The translations under genes were made by a program, and so were the position numbers. From contig JADKKQ010000016.1 in assembly GCA_016720425.1 (NCBI GenBank), positions 1 through 64,000 of the forward strand: a stretch of 64,000 bases of DNA. Direction: 5' to 3'. The stretch comes from Betaproteobacteria bacterium. GTDB taxonomy: Bacteria; Pseudomonadota; Gammaproteobacteria; Burkholderiales; Casimicrobiaceae. Shown in pieces: positions 1 through 8,511 of this stretch (positions are counted from its first letter, which is position 1; each line of letters opens with the position of its first letter). The notes beneath the pieces were generated by a model. It was given only the letters and a program-made list of their open reading frames with translations. It was not told the DNA's origin and did not search any database.

Positions 1-2
1 CG

Positions 3-941
3 CCGCCTGCACCCAAACGGACCTTTAACCGGACGCTCGATCTCGCGACCATTCAGGCGATCGCCGACTCCATCGTCGCGGACGAAGACCAGCCGGTCAC
101 GGCTGCTCCACCTGCGCGGGCGGGTACGGGCGCCGATCATGAGCAAGTCGAAGCACTGCTGGCGATCGGGACGTCGATGGGGGGCGCGCGTCCCAAGGCC
201 GTGGTCGAGGACGACGATGGCCTGTGGATGGCGAAATTCAATCGGCCTGACGATCCCTGGAACAATGCGCGCGTCGAGCACGCCATGCTCGTGCTGGCGC
301 GCGCGTGCGGACTCATGACCGCCGAAAGCCGAACCGTCGAAGTTGCCGGCCGCGATGTTCTTCTGGTCAAGCGGTTCGATCGCGAGAAGACGGACGCGGG
401 TTACAGGCGCGCACGCATGGTCAGCGCCTTGACGCTTTTGCGAGCGGAAGACACCTATCAGTCACGCGACAAGTGGTCCTACGTTCTGCTCGCGGAAGAG
501 CTGCGGCGTGTGTGCGCAGACCCGCAGCAGAGCACCGCAGAACTCTTCCGGCGCATGTGCTTCAACGCGTTGATCTCGAACGTCGACGATCACCCGCGCA
601 ACCATGCCGTCATCGCCCGCGATGCCGACTGGGGCCTCTCGCCTGCCTACGACCTGACCCCTGCCGTGCCGGTCAGCCTGGAACGCCGCGACTTGGCGAT
701 GGCGTGCGGCGACGCCGGCCGGTTTGCGAATGCCGGGAACTTGATTTCGCAGAGAGCCCGCTTCCTCCTGAACGACGACGAAGCGCGCGCCATCGTGGAT
801 GCGATGGCAGCACGGGTCCGCGAATCCTGGTACGCCATCGCCCGCGCGGCGGGCGTCACGGCACGAGACTGCAACAGGATCGCACCGGCATTTGTCTATC
901 CAGGCTTCCAGCAAGAACGAACGCAACCGGGAAAGACATGA
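3..941 (+). CDS. HipA-type serine/threonine kinase (toxin), 5' end outside window
   Basis: The frame is open from the left edge, so this is the C-terminal three quarters or so of a HipA-family protein. HipA kinases phosphorylate a translation target, classically glutamyl-tRNA synthetase, and are neutralised by a HipB partner. Seen here are the GTSMGGARPKA segment of the ATP-binding region, the catalytic stretch NVDDHPRNH and the DLTP metal-binding motif, in family order. The hipB antidote gene normally lies just upstream and would be outside the window. The 3' end abuts a lipoprotein gene on the opposite strand whose reading frame runs into this one. Family assignment is firm; whether it is an active toxin cannot be told. 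Confidence 0.88.
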   Translation, partial: PPAPKRTFNRTLDLATIQAIADSIVADEDQPVTAAPPARAGTGADHEQVEALLAIGTSMGGARPKAVVEDDDGLWMAKFNRPDDPWNNARVEHAMLVLARACGLMTAESRTVEVAGRDVLLVKRFDREKTDAGYRRARMVSALTLLRAEDTYQSRDKWSYVLLAEELRRVCADPQQSTAELFRRMCFNALISNVDDHPRNHAVIARDADWGLSPAYDLTPAVPVSLERRDLAMACGDAGRFANAGNLISQRARFLLNDDEARAIVDAMAARVRESWYAIARAAGVTARDCNRIAPAFVYPGFQQERTQPGKT

Positions 942-1155
942 AGCACGGCGGCGCACAACACGCCTCGTCCATGCGGTTCTCCAGGGCGAGAGCGGGATCC
1001 GCACGTTCCTGCTCGAGGCTCTTCACCTTGTCCAGCGCCTCGCGCTGGGTCTTGGTGAAGTCGAGCCCTTTCTCGTCCTTGGCGGGGCATGCCGTCAGCA
1101 CGCTCGCGGCGACGGCCAGACCAGCGATGCGGAAGCAGCGGGTGAACAGGGTCAT
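856..1155 (-). CDS. Small lipoprotein, probably with an altered C-terminus
   Basis: 99 codons. The N-terminus is a clear lipoprotein signal: RCFRIAG, a hydrophobic run, then LTAC with Cys about residue 23. The mature part begins PAKDEKGLDFTKTQREALDKVK, a short charged region likely to be helical. After about residue 66 (MDEA) the composition changes to Cys/Pro-rich residues, and the last 86 bases lie antisense to the end of the hipA-like gene. I infer that the native stop codon was lost when the hipA region arrived. The gene points away from gshB, with about 150 bp between the two starts that must hold both promoters. Function unknown. Confidence 0.6.
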   Translation of the reverse strand: MTLFTRCFRIAGLAVAASVLTACPAKDEKGLDFTKTQREALDKVKSLEQERADPALALENRMDEACCAPPCFMSFPVAFVLAGSLDRQMPVRSCCSLVP

Positions 1156-1306
1156 CAGGACCTCCGGAAGCGGGGATCGCCGCGCAGGGCGGCGGCGCGC
1201 GGGCGCGGATTATGACCTCGTTCGCGGCGCCGCCGGGCGCGAGGCGCGGCGGCATTTGGTAGGATGCGGCGACCCCACCTCCCGCCCCGACGACCGATCG
1301 CCGACC

Positions 1307-2248
1307 ATGGACTTCGCCTTCATCCTCGACCCGTTGCCATTGCTGAAGGCCTACAAGGACTCGAGCGTCGCGATGATGCGCGCGCTGGCCGGGCGCGGGC
1401 ACCGGGTGTTCGCGCTGGAGCCGGCCGACCTGTGCTGGGACGAGGGCAGCGTCAAGGCGCGGGTCGTCCCGCTGACGCTCACGCCCGACGACGCGGACTG
1501 GTACCGTGCCGGGGCCCCCGTCGATCGGGCGCTGACCAGCTTCGCCGCGGTCCTGCAGCGCAAGGACCCGCCGTTCGACCTGGAGTACGTCTACGCGACC
1601 TACCTGCTCGAGGCGGCCGAGCGCGAGGGCGCGCGGGTGTTCAACCGGCCGCGCGCCATCCGCGATCACAACGAGAAGCTGGCCATCGCCCGCTTCGCCG
1701 AGTTCATCGCGCCGACGCTGGTGACGCGCGACCCCGGCCGCATCCACGCGTTCGTCGACCGCCATCGGGACACGATCCTGAAGCCGCTCGACGGCATGGG
1801 CGGGTCGTCGGTGTTCCGGCTGCGCAGCGACGACCCGAACCGCAACGTCATCGTCGAGACGGTGGGGCTGCAGGGCGCGCGCACGGTGATGGCGCAGCGC
1901 TACCTGCCGGAGATCGCCGACGGCGACAAGCGCGTGCTGCTGATCGCCGGCGAGCCGGTGCCGTTCGCGCTGGCGCGCATCCCCAAGCCCGGCGAGACCC
2001 GCGGCAACCTCGCCGCCGGCGGGCGCGGCGAGGCGCGGCCGCTGACCCCGCGCGAGCGCGAGATCGCGACGACGGTCGGGCCGACGCTCTGGGCCGACGG
2101 CCTGCTGCTGGTGGGCCTCGACGTCATCGGCGCCTGTCTCACCGAGGTCAACGTCACCAGCCCGACCTGTTTCGTCGAGATCACCGAGCAGACCGGGTTC
2201 GACGTGGCGGCGATGTTCGCCGACGCGCTGCTGCGCGCCTGCGCGTAG
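1307..2248 (+). CDS. gshB: Glutathione synthetase
   Basis: Joins gamma-glutamylcysteine and glycine with ATP to make glutathione in the cytosol. The 313-aa product has the usual length of the proteobacterial enzyme. The N-terminal domain opens with MDFAFILDPL; the ATP-grasp fold shows LKPLDGMGGSS near residue 160, the DGDKRVLLI strand and the metal-binding EVNVTSPT near residue 280. The ATG chosen matches the family N-terminus; the frame continues upstream only as non-homologous sequence. It is followed about 100 bp later by the PTS genes, an order typical of betaproteobacteria. Confidence 0.96.
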   Translation: MDFAFILDPLPLLKAYKDSSVAMMRALAGRGHRVFALEPADLCWDEGSVKARVVPLTLTPDDADWYRAGAPVDRALTSFAAVLQRKDPPFDLEYVYATYLLEAAEREGARVFNRPRAIRDHNEKLAIARFAEFIAPTLVTRDPGRIHAFVDRHRDTILKPLDGMGGSSVFRLRSDDPNRNVIVETVGLQGARTVMAQRYLPEIADGDKRVLLIAGEPVPFALARIPKPGETRGNLAAGGRGEARPLTPREREIATTVGPTLWADGLLLVGLDVIGACLTEVNVTSPTCFVEITEQTGFDVAAMFADALLRACA

Positions 2249-2353
2249 CCCGCGACGCGGCGGAGCGAGGCGTCGCGGAGCGCGTGCTAACATTTGCCGC
2301 GAAGCCGGCGTCGCCCATCGCGGGCGGCCGCGGGCCGCACCACGGGACGGGCC

Positions 2354-2767
2354 TTGATCGGAATCCTCATCGTCGCGCACGACAGCCTCGGGGACAGCCT
2401 GGTGCGCGCCGTCACGCACGTGCTGGGCACGCGGCCGCCGCAGTTCGAGGTGCTGTCGGTCGCCGCCACCGACGATCCGCTGCAGCTGCTGCCGGCGGCA
2501 CGCGAGCAGGTCGCCCGGCTCGACAGCGGCGACGGCGTGCTGATCTTTTCCGACATCTACGGCGCGACGCCCTGCAACCTCGCCTGCAAGCTGCTGCAGC
2601 CGGGGCGCGTGGAGGGGCTCGCGGGCGTCAACCTGCCGATGCTCGTGCGTGCGTTCACCTACCGCACGAGGGGCATGGAGACGATGGTCAAGAAGGCCGT
2701 GTCGGGCGGCTGCGACGGCGTCGTGCACATCGAGACGGATCCGGCGTATGCAGCAACGCGAAGTTGA
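2354..2767 (+). CDS. PTS EIIA component, mannose/fructose family
   Basis: A 137-aa stand-alone EIIA domain. It would accept phosphate from HPr on His9 within ILIVAHDSLG. The TTG start is preferred because translation from it begins IGILIVAH, exactly where the family begins, and GGGACGG lies just upstream; earlier codons encode Arg/Ala-rich sequence. Its 3' end overlaps ptsH by 20 bases, so the two are translationally linked. No EIIB or EIIC genes are nearby, which fits a regulatory rather than sugar-transporting PTS as known in betaproteobacteria. The regulatory role is inferred from the family and neighbours. Confidence 0.92.
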   Translation: MIGILIVAHDSLGDSLVRAVTHVLGTRPPQFEVLSVAATDDPLQLLPAAREQVARLDSGDGVLIFSDIYGATPCNLACKLLQPGRVEGLAGVNLPMLVRAFTYRTRGMETMVKKAVSGGCDGVVHIETDPAYAATRS

Positions 2768-3017
2768 GATCGTCAACAAGCTGGGGCTGCACGCGCGCGC
2801 GTCGGCCAAGCTCACCCAGCTCGCCGCCAAGTACCAGTGCGACGTCTACATGTCGCGGGCCACCCGGCGCGTCAACGCCAAGAGCATCATGGGTGTGATG
2901 ATGCTGGCCGCGGGCAAGGGCGCGCGCGTGGTGCTGGAGACCGACGGGGCCGACGAGGTCGAGGCGCTGGAGGCGCTGGTGGGCCTGATCGAGGACTACT
3001 TCGGCGAGGGCGGCTGA
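2748..3017 (+). CDS. ptsH: Phosphocarrier protein HPr
   Basis: 89 aa. Carries phosphate from Enzyme I to EIIA. His15 sits in the canonical GLHARAS motif and Ser46 in AKSIMGVMML, the site that HPr kinase modifies where that enzyme exists. The start lies inside the end of the EIIA gene, and the Enzyme I gene follows after 27 bases, so the three form one operon. Length and both motifs are standard. Confidence 0.97.
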   Translation: MQQREVEIVNKLGLHARASAKLTQLAAKYQCDVYMSRATRRVNAKSIMGVMMLAAGKGARVVLETDGADEVEALEALVGLIEDYFGEGG

Positions 3018-3044
3018 GCGCCGCCCGCGCCGCCGGTTCCCGCC

Positions 3045-4784
3045 ATGGCGAGCTTCGCGCTGCACGGCATCGGGGTCTCCTCCGGCATCGCCATCGGGCG
3101 CGCGCAGCTCGTCTCGCACGCGACGCTCGAGGTCGCCCACTACGCGATCCCGCACGCGAAGCTCGACGCCGAGGTCGCGCGCTTCACCAACGCGATCGCC
3201 GAAGTCCGCCGGGAGCTCGAGGGGCTGCACACGGCGATGACCGGCGGCGACGCACCGGCGGAGTTCGGTGCGTTCCTCGACGTCCACTGGATGATCCTCA
3301 ACGACGGCACGCTGTCGGAGGTGCCGAAGAAGATCATCGTCGAGCAGCGCTGCAACGCCGAGTGGGCGTTGAGCCAGCAGATGAGCGTGCTGGTCGAGCA
3401 GTTCGACGAGATCGAGGACCCGTACCTGCGGGAGCGCAAGGCCGACGTCGTCCAGGTCGTCGAGCGGATCCTGAAGCGGCTGATGGGCAAGCCCGGGCTG
3501 GCCGCCGCCGCGGGGGCCGAGCACCAGACGATCCTGGTCGCCCACGACCTGTCCCCGGCTGACGTCATCCAGTTCAAGCAGCACCGCTTCGGCGCGTTCC
3601 TGACCGACGTGGGCGGCGTCACCTCGCACACGGCGATCGTGGCCCGGAGCCTCGCCGTGCCGGCGGTCGTCGCCACGCACAACGCCCGGCAGCTGATCCG
3701 CGAGAACGAGCTGCTGATCGTCGACGGCACCAACCACGTCGTCATCGTCAACCCCGACAAGTCGGTGCTCGCCGAGTACCGGCTGAAGCAGACCGAGCTC
3801 GGGCTCGAGAAGGCGAAGCTCAAGCGGCTGAAGACCAAGCCGGCGCGCACGATCGACGGCGAGCTGGTCGAACTCCACGCCAACATCGAGCTTCCCGAGG
3901 ACCTCGAGCAGGCGCTGGAGAACGGGGCCACCGGCATCGGCCTGTTCCGTTCCGAGTTCCTGTTCCTGCACCGCGAGGGGCTGCCGACCGAGGAAGAGCA
4001 GTTCGAGGCGTATCGCGCCGTCGCGGCGGGGATGGGCGGCCTCCCGGTCACCATCCGGACCTTCGATCTGGGCGCCGACAAGGACAAGGAGGGGCTGGGC
4101 GGCCTGGTGCGCGTCGCGCCCAATCCCGCGCTGGGGCTGCGCGCGATCCGCTTCTGCCTCGCCGAGCCGAAGCTCTTCCAGACGCAGCTGCGGGCGATCC
4201 TCCGCGCGTCGCACTACGGCAAGGTGCGGATCCTGATCCCGATGCTGGCGTCGGTCGCGGAGATCGACCAGACGCTGGCGATGATCGCGCACGCCAAGGA
4301 GACGCTGCGCGAGCAGGGGGTGCCGTTCGATTCGGGCGTCGAGGTCGGCGGCATGCTGGAGATCCCGGCCGCGGTGCTGGCGATGGGATCGTTCCTGCAG
4401 AAGCTCGATTTCCTGTCCATCGGCACCAACGACCTCATCCAGTACACGCTCGCGATCGACCGCTCCGACGACGCGGTGTCGCACCTCTACGATCCGCTGC
4501 ATCCCGCGGTGCTGCGCCTGCTGATGCTGGCCATCGGGGGCGCGAACAAGGCCGGCGTGCCGATCGCCGTCTGCGGCGAGATGGCCGGCGAGCAGCAGCT
4601 GACGCGGCTGTGGCTCGGCATGGGCCTGCGCAACTTCTCGATGCACCCGGCGCACATCCTGGGCATCAAGCAGCGGGTTCTGACCAGCGAGGTCGGCTCG
4701 CTGCGGCCGATCATCGAGCGGATGCGCCGCACCGACGATCCGGCGAAGCTCATCGGCCTGCTCGACAAGCTCAACGCGCAGTAG
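3045..4784 (+). CDS. ptsI: PTS Enzyme I (phosphoenolpyruvate-protein phosphotransferase)
   Basis: 579 aa, usual length. Takes phosphate from PEP onto His195 in GGVTSHTAIVARS and passes it to HPr. The C-terminal PEP-binding barrel shows the LFRSEFLF segment, SIGTNDLIQYTLA and the active-site Cys510 in AVCGEMAG. It is the last gene of the gshB/PTS cluster. The 236 bases after it hold the metX riboswitch, not a gene. Confidence 0.97.
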   Translation: MASFALHGIGVSSGIAIGRAQLVSHATLEVAHYAIPHAKLDAEVARFTNAIAEVRRELEGLHTAMTGGDAPAEFGAFLDVHWMILNDGTLSEVPKKIIVEQRCNAEWALSQQMSVLVEQFDEIEDPYLRERKADVVQVVERILKRLMGKPGLAAAAGAEHQTILVAHDLSPADVIQFKQHRFGAFLTDVGGVTSHTAIVARSLAVPAVVATHNARQLIRENELLIVDGTNHVVIVNPDKSVLAEYRLKQTELGLEKAKLKRLKTKPARTIDGELVELHANIELPEDLEQALENGATGIGLFRSEFLFLHREGLPTEEEQFEAYRAVAAGMGGLPVTIRTFDLGADKDKEGLGGLVRVAPNPALGLRAIRFCLAEPKLFQTQLRAILRASHYGKVRILIPMLASVAEIDQTLAMIAHAKETLREQGVPFDSGVEVGGMLEIPAAVLAMGSFLQKLDFLSIGTNDLIQYTLAIDRSDDAVSHLYDPLHPAVLRLLMLAIGGANKAGVPIAVCGEMAGEQQLTRLWLGMGLRNFSMHPAHILGIKQRVLTSEVGSLRPIIERMRRTDDPAKLIGLLDKLNAQ

Positions 4785-4861
4785 TCGCCGCCGCGCCCTG
4801 CCCGAGCGACGCCGGTCGCGCGCCGGCCGCCGACCGATGGACCCCGTGTCCGGCGGGCTGC

Positions 4862-4867
4862 TAGAAT
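4862..4867 (+). promoter_or_regulatory. Candidate -10 element of the metX transcript
   Basis: TAGAAT, with a weak TGGACC-like -35 about 18 bases upstream. It would place the RNA start at about 4873-4875, directly at the first stem of the riboswitch. Position relative to that stem is the main support. Confidence 0.4.
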
Positions 4868-4873
4868 GTTCGC

Positions 4874-4934
4874 GCGCCGATTTGCACCAGCTTGCGGGCG
4901 CCGGGGCCTCCTCCCCGAACAAATACGGCTAAAG
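4874..4934 (+). promoter_or_regulatory. SAM-II-like riboswitch aptamer upstream of metX
   Basis: The stretch shows the conserved blocks of the SAM-II class in order: GATTTG after the first stem, TTGCGGGC closing it, then AAATACGGCTAAAG. Stem P1 is GCGCC (4874-4878) with GGCGC (4897-4901), and the loop between them holds GATTTG and CTTGC. An extra perfect hairpin, CGGGG/CCCCG at 4902-4917, sits between P1 and the conserved 3' block, so this would be a structural variant. SAM-II elements are known upstream of metA and metX genes, which is exactly the context here. S-adenosylmethionine would repress metX when methionine is ample. The pseudoknot was not verified by folding. Confidence 0.68.
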
Positions 4935-4962
4935 CGGCGCGGCAAGGGAAACCCCGACACCC

Positions 4963-4996
4963 ACCCGACTCGAAGCCAGGCTGGTCGGGTTTTTTG
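4963..4996 (+). terminator. Intrinsic terminator between riboswitch and metX
   Basis: A perfect 7-bp stem, ACCCGAC (4963-4969) with GTCGGGT (4984-4990), is followed directly by a run of T at 4990-4995. It lies 29 bases after the aptamer and 25 bases before the metX start. It is therefore placed to act as the expression platform of a transcription-terminating riboswitch rather than as the end of ptsI. Confidence 0.75.
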
Positions 4997-5020
4997 TTGC
5001 CTTCGCCAATCAGGGTCGCC

Positions 5021-6220
5021 ATGCCTTCGTTTTCCGCGACCACCGGCGGCGATGCCGGTGGTCCGTCCCCCGCCCCCGCCCCCGCCCGCGGCCGCTCGGT
5101 CGGGCCGGTGGTCGCGCAGCGCGTGCAGTTCGACCGGCCGCTGCCGCTCGCCTGCGGCCGCGTGTTGACGCACTACGAGCTCGCCTACGAGACCTACGGC
5201 ACGCTCGATGCGGAGCGCTCCAACGCGGTCCTCGTCTGCCACGCGCTCAATGCCTCGCATCACGTCGCGGGCCACTACGCCGGGGATCCGGAGAACGTCG
5301 GCTGGTGGGACAACATGGTCGGGCCGGGCAAGCCGCTCGACACCGATCGCTTCTTCGTCGTCGGCGTCAACAACCTCGGCAGCTGCTTCGGTTCGACCGG
5401 CCCGCTGACGGTCGATCCGGCCACCGGCAAGCCCTGGGGCGCCGACTTTCCGCTGGTCACCGTCGAGGACTGGGTCGACGCCCAGGCGCGGCTCGCCGAT
5501 CACCTCGGCATCGAGCGCTTCGCCGCGGTGATGGGCGGCAGCCTCGGCGGCATGCAGGCGCTCTGCTGGGCGATCCGCTACCCGCAGCGGATCGGCAATG
5601 CGCTGGTGATCGCCGCCGCGCCCAACCTGTCGGCGCAGAACATCGCCTTCAACGAAGTCGCGCGGCAGGCGATCCTGACCGATCCCGACTTCCACGGCGG
5701 CCATTTCGAGGCGGCCGGCACCAAGCCGCGCCGGGGGCTGCGCGTCGCGCGGATGATCGGCCACATCACCTACCTGTCCGATGAGCAGATGGAGGAGAAA
5801 TTCGGCCGCGAGCTGCGCGAAGGGCTCAAGTTCTCGTTCGCGCCCGAGTTCCAGATCGAGTCCTACCTGCGCTACCAGGGCGAGAAGTTCGCCGAGTACT
5901 ACGACGCCAACACCTACCTGCGCATCACCAAGGCGCTCGACTACTTCGACCCGGCGCAGGCGACCGGCGGCGACCTGAAGCAGGCACTGGCGCCGGCGCG
6001 GTGCCGGTTTCTCGTGGTCGCGTTCACGACCGACTGGCGTTTTTCGCCGGCCCGGTCGCGGGAAATCGTCCAGGCGCTGGTCGACAACGACCGCGAGGTG
6101 GCGTACGCGGAGATCGTCGCCCCGCACGGCCACGACGCGTTCCTGCTCGACGATCCGCAGTATCTCGCGGTAGTGAGTGCCTACTTCGAACGCATTGCCG
6201 AGCAGCGGGGCGGACGATGA
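5021..6220 (+). CDS. metX: Homoserine O-acyltransferase MetX
   Basis: Activates homoserine with an acyl-CoA in the first committed step of methionine synthesis. The 399-aa alpha/beta-hydrolase has nucleophile Ser174 in GGSLGGMQ, Asp338 in TTDWRF and His371 in PHGHDAF. The ATG after the terminator is taken as the start; the first 30 residues are a Pro/Ala-rich tail before the conserved core. The acyl donor (acetyl or succinyl) cannot be settled by eye, since MetX proteins of both specificities share this fold. The stop codon overlaps the metW start. Confidence 0.95.
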   Translation: MPSFSATTGGDAGGPSPAPAPARGRSVGPVVAQRVQFDRPLPLACGRVLTHYELAYETYGTLDAERSNAVLVCHALNASHHVAGHYAGDPENVGWWDNMVGPGKPLDTDRFFVVGVNNLGSCFGSTGPLTVDPATGKPWGADFPLVTVEDWVDAQARLADHLGIERFAAVMGGSLGGMQALCWAIRYPQRIGNALVIAAAPNLSAQNIAFNEVARQAILTDPDFHGGHFEAAGTKPRRGLRVARMIGHITYLSDEQMEEKFGRELREGLKFSFAPEFQIESYLRYQGEKFAEYYDANTYLRITKALDYFDPAQATGGDLKQALAPARCRFLVVAFTTDWRFSPARSREIVQALVDNDREVAYAEIVAPHGHDAFLLDDPQYLAVVSAYFERIAEQRGGR

Positions 6221-6834
6221 GCGACGTCTATCGGCCCTCGGCGGCGGCCGCGGCGGGCCGGGCCGATTTCGCCACGATCGCACCCTGGATCGCCCAGGGC
6301 GGGCGGGTGCTGGACCTGGGCTGCGGCGACGGCAGCCTGCTCGCCTACCTGGCGCGCGAGCGCGCGGCGATCGGCTACGGCATCGAGATCGACGCCGCCG
6401 GGGTGCTGGCCTGCGTGCGGCAGGGCGTCAACGTGCTGCAGAGCGACCTCGAGTCGGGCCTCGCCGGCTTCGCCGACGGCTCGTTCGATTGCGTGATCCT
6501 GTCGCAGACGCTGCAGGCGATGCGGCACACCGAGGGGATCGTGGCGGAAATGCTGCGGGTCGGGCGCGACGCCATCGTCACCTTCCCCAATTTCGGCCAC
6601 TGGAGCCACCGGTCGCAGATCCTGCGCGGGCGCATGCCGGTGTCCCGCTCGCTGCCCTACCAGTGGTACGACACGCCGAACATCCACCTGTGCACCGTCG
6701 CCGACTTCGACGTCTTCCTCGGCCAGCGCGGCTGCGTGGTCGAGAACCGCGTCGTGCTCGCCGGCGGGCGCGCGGTGTCGCTGCTGCCGAACCTGCGCGG
6801 CGAGCTCGCCATCTACCGCTTCCGGCGTGGTTGA
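6217..6834 (+). CDS. metW: Methionine biosynthesis protein MetW
   Basis: 205-aa class I methyltransferase-fold protein that accompanies MetX in many proteobacteria and is thought to assist its activity. The SAM-binding loop VLDLGCGDGSLL is present near residue 32, followed by FPNFGHWSHR and the YDTPNIHLCT segment characteristic of MetW. ATGA overlap with metX indicates coupled translation, so both genes come under the upstream riboswitch. Confidence 0.95.
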   Translation: MSDVYRPSAAAAAGRADFATIAPWIAQGGRVLDLGCGDGSLLAYLARERAAIGYGIEIDAAGVLACVRQGVNVLQSDLESGLAGFADGSFDCVILSQTLQAMRHTEGIVAEMLRVGRDAIVTFPNFGHWSHRSQILRGRMPVSRSLPYQWYDTPNIHLCTVADFDVFLGQRGCVVENRVVLAGGRAVSLLPNLRGELAIYRFRRG

Positions 6835-7201
6835 CTGGTCGGGTGATCTTCGCGAGGCAAGCGAAACCCTTGGACGTCCGCACGGCGACGGCGCATCGCC
6901 GGCCAAAGACCGCAAAGCCTTCGCCGCCGCGTCGGCCCGCTTCCAGCGACCTCGGCGACCACGAGCGCCGGCCGGTCGGGGGGCCGGAGTGCGCAGCCGA
7001 TTCCCGGTTCGGACCCGCGCCCGCCGGTCCTGCCCCCTCTTTTGCCGATTTCGTCGCCTGGCGGTTGCGTGGGCTCGACGAGCGCCCGATGCTGACCTGG
7101 CAGGCGAATCGACCTGCACGCAAGGACGACGTCGTCCGAATCCTGCCGGTGCACTCCGGTGCCGGTCGGCGCCGGCACACCCTTCCGCCAAGGAGATCGA
7201 G
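6835..7201 (+). other. Gene-free stretch between metW and the DUF1059 gene
   Basis: 367 bases without a supportable coding frame. The first part, about 6835-6930, has a mixed composition that resembles a dispersed intergenic repeat, but no second copy is in the window. AAGGAGAT at the end is the ribosome-binding site of the next gene. Confidence 0.4.
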
Positions 7202-7393
7202 ATGCGCAAATACATCGACTGCCGCGAGTTTCCGAGCGAATCGAAGTGCACGATCGCGATCAGCTCCGACTCCGAGCAGGAACTCATCGACGCTGCCGTG
7301 CAGCACGCGGTCGCCGTGCACAAGCACAGCGACACCCCCGACCTGCGGGCGCAGATCCGGACCGCGGTGCGCGAGGGCGCGCCACCGGCGTGA
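7202..7393 (+). CDS. Small DUF1059 protein
   Basis: 63 aa, beginning MRKYIDCREFPSE, with conserved Cys residues near positions 7 and 15 and the segment SEQELIDAAVQHAVAVH. These match the DUF1059 family of small soluble proteins of unknown function. An excellent ribosome-binding site, AAGGAGATCGAG, lies immediately upstream and decides the start. It is a single gene between the met operon and a convergent EAL gene. Confidence 0.85.
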   Translation: MRKYIDCREFPSESKCTIAISSDSEQELIDAAVQHAVAVHKHSDTPDLRAQIRTAVREGAPPA

Positions 7394-7418
7394 GCCCGAA
7401 AGTACTTCAGCGCGCGCC

Positions 7419-8180
7419 CTACCGGGCCGGCGGCCGATCCAGGCTGTGCGCGAAGCCGCGCGCCAGCAGCGCCTCGATCTCGGCCCCGGGAACCGCCTTG
7501 CTCCAGTAGAACCCCTGGCCGTAGTCCACGCCGGCCGCACGCAGGAAGAACGCGTGCTCCCAGGTCTCCACGCCCTCGGCGACGGTGCGCAGGCGCAATG
7601 CCGCCGCGAGGCCGACGATGCCGCGGAGCATGCGCGCCGCCGTTCGGTTCTCGAGAATGGACTCGAGCAGACGGTGATCGATCTTCAGGATGTCGAGGTC
7701 GAGGCCGACGAACTGCGAGAGCCCGCTGTGGCCGGTGCCGAAATCGTCCAGCGCCACCGCGATGCCCAGCGATCGCGCGTTGCGTATGGCCGCCCGTCCG
7801 AGGTCGCAGAGCGCCTGCCGCTCCGTCAACTCCACCACCAGCCGCGTCCGCCACGGGTCGAGGTCGAGCGAAGACAGCAGCGGCGCGATGCGGCCGGTGC
7901 CGAACACCGACGGCGGGATGTTCACGCTCACGTAGAAGTCGGGGTGTCGCGCAAAGATCGGTACGATCTCGCGCCGGATCGACTCGAGCAGCTTGCGGAT
8001 CAGCGCGTATTGCACCTCCGGCTCCTGCTCGAGCTCGTTCATCAACGCGGCTGCCGATCCGCCCAGCCCGTCCGCCGCGACGATGCGGCTCAGGACTTCG
8101 CAGCCCGCGACCTTGCCGGTGTTGAGATCGACGATGGGTTGATACCAGGCGGTGAGCCCCTCGATCCGGCGGTCGATCAT
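7419..8180 (-). CDS. EAL-domain cyclic-di-GMP phosphodiesterase-like protein
   Basis: 253 aa consisting of one EAL domain and nothing else. Motifs in order: EVLSR in place of the usual EALxR, NIPPSVF, ELTER, ALDDFGTG, ILKIDHRLL, AEGVET and QGFYWSKA. The metal-binding Glu of the first motif is kept although its neighbour is Val, and the other catalytic acids are present, so activity in hydrolysing cyclic-di-GMP is plausible. GAGGAG upstream fixes the ATG. No signal sequence, sensor or GGDEF domain is attached, so it is cytosolic. It is divergent from the next gene. Confidence 0.9.
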   Translation of the reverse strand: MIDRRIEGLTAWYQPIVDLNTGKVAGCEVLSRIVAADGLGGSAAALMNELEQEPEVQYALIRKLLESIRREIVPIFARHPDFYVSVNIPPSVFGTGRIAPLLSSLDLDPWRTRLVVELTERQALCDLGRAAIRNARSLGIAVALDDFGTGHSGLSQFVGLDLDILKIDHRLLESILENRTAARMLRGIVGLAAALRLRTVAEGVETWEHAFFLRAAGVDYGQGFYWSKAVPGAEIEALLARGFAHSLDRPPAR

Positions 8181-8511
8181 CCCGTGCTCCTCTTCGGCGC
8201 CCTCCGATCTGCAATCGGCAGGCGTCCCTGCCGAGGGACCTGCGAACCATGGCGGCGAGCGCCCGAATGCAAGGCTATCACGATTCCCCGCGCCCACGAT
8301 CGAGGGTTGTGACGCGCAAGCGCCGATGCCAGAATGTCCCGGCAAGCCAGCGGTCGACGCGTGCCGGCGTCGGTCGTCGGGAGCGGTGCGTCCCCGGGCG
8401 TCGGCGCCCGGCCGATGCCTGCCGGTCCGCGCGATTCCGCAGTTCCCGTCGCCCACGTCATCCGTCTGGCCGGCTCCCGTTTTCCATTCGTCTCCAGGCT
8501 CCGGCATCGCC

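Noticed and set aside
896..2830. Very long open frame on the minus strand across gshB and the PTS genes
   Set aside because: Antisense to well-identified genes; the translation is Arg/His/Pro-rich with no family features, as expected of shadow frames in 70% GC DNA.
6835..7190. Open frames in the gap after metW
   Set aside because: None has a ribosome-binding site or protein-like composition; the start of the stretch resembles an intergenic repeat, but no second copy is in the window.
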